Source: an uncultured Eubacteriales bacterium
GTDB lineage: Bacteria; Bacillota; Clostridia; Peptostreptococcales; Anaerovoracaceae
Direction: 5' to 3'
DNA: 43,553 nucleotides
Assembly (NCBI GenBank): GCA_949289445.1
Contig: CASEOD010000150.1
Coordinates: forward strand, 1-43,553
The position numbers and the translations under genes are program-made. This document shows positions 43,421 to 43,553 of this stretch, in pieces (position 1 is the first letter of the stretch; every line of letters begins with the position of its first letter). The notes beneath the pieces are model-generated. The model saw only the letters and a program-made list of their open reading frames with translations, was not told where the DNA came from and ran no database searches.

Positions 43421-43444
43421 TGATATTGAGGAAGATCAATATCA
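43421..43444. promoter_or_regulatory. Inverted repeat upstream of the CobW-like gene
   Basis: TGATATTGA and TCAATATCA with a 6-base spacer, a perfect 9-bp dyad ending 14 bases before the start codon. It could be an operator or a hairpin near the ribosome binding site. No clear promoter or gene is visible from here to the window end (43445-43553). Confidence 0.45.
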
Positions 43445-43553
43445 CATCTTTCCTTTCTTTTTAATATCGTGGTTTAATACATTCAGATACTGTGGACTTT
43501 TGATTTTGCCCTGTAGCTCTGACTACTCTATAGGAGTGTATTGCCGCTACTTT

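Noticed and set aside
43203-43445. 80-codon minus-strand frame starting GTG with a good ribosome binding site, overlapping the CobW-like start
   Set aside because: It overlaps the CobW-like gene out of frame for most of its length and its product looks random; the binding-site match is probably chance in purine-rich sequence.

Overview
The window is a gene-dense segment of a Gram-positive Bacillota chromosome, most likely class Clostridia. I base this on the HrcA/CIRCE heat-shock operon, the sporulation gene pair yqfC-yqfD, AGGAGG-type ribosome binding sites, frequent TTG/GTG starts, intrinsic terminators, and fibronectin-type-III-like secreted proteins with many Tyr-Tyr-Lys motifs. The base composition is close to balanced. 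I cannot name the genus. Forty of 42 genes lie on the minus strand. No tRNA, rRNA, CRISPR array, insertion sequence or prophage is visible.

Layout from left to right. 1-2,750: the 3' end of a plus-strand Fn3-like protein, then two minus-strand paralogous Fn3-like secreted proteins behind a leader that contains a terminator hairpin. 2,754-5,322: an overlapping pair, an E2-type acyltransferase that lacks the catalytic His and an AMP-forming acyl-CoA ligase. 5,484-14,979: a ten-gene unit read right to left: yqfC, yqfD, phoH, ybeY, cdd, era, recO, a DUF4342-like protein, glycyl-tRNA synthetase, pyruvate phosphate dikinase. 15,072-15,722: rpsU-yqeY. 15,867-18,617: a strong promoter, a long structured leader RNA, a LysO-type amino-acid exporter and a PepV-type dipeptidase. 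18,735-20,373: mtaB and a HIT protein, divergent from a plus-strand M23 peptidase/NodB deacetylase fusion (20,484-22,217). 22,318-26,064: prmA, a membrane protein, rsmE and a cytoplasmic transglutaminase-like protein. 26,192-29,560: a GPH-type sugar symporter and an ATP-grasp/BspA-LRR fusion. 29,730-34,755: hrcA-grpE-dnaK-dnaJ with a CIRCE operator and three hairpins between dnaK and dnaJ. 35,040-37,026: a small membrane exporter, NfeD and an SPFH protein. 37,134-41,528: an XRE-cupin regulator with the potABCD polyamine transporter. 41,664-42,230: a CarD-family regulator. 42,466-43,407: a CobW-like GTPase fused to a domain resembling the DUF1980 C-terminus.

The backbone hrcA-grpE-dnaK-dnaJ-prmA-rsmE-mtaB-rpsU-yqeY-yqfC-yqfD-phoH-ybeY-cdd-era-recO-glyS is the conserved supercluster of protein-folding, ribosome-maturation and RNA-modification genes known from Bacillus and relatives. 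Seven genes sit inside it as accessory cargo: the ATP-grasp/LRR protein, the sugar symporter, the small membrane protein, the transglutaminase, the M23/NodB enzyme, lysO and pepV. pgpH (yqfF), dgkA and a PPDK regulatory protein, often found in this neighbourhood, are absent from it here.

The strongest candidate for something undescribed is the RNA leader upstream of lysO-pepV. It starts from a near-consensus promoter and folds by eye into one irregular hairpin of 44 base pairs closed by a perfect 12-bp helix that runs directly into a U-tract, so the structure itself would be the terminator. It does not show the conserved sequences of the lysine riboswitch or a T-box.
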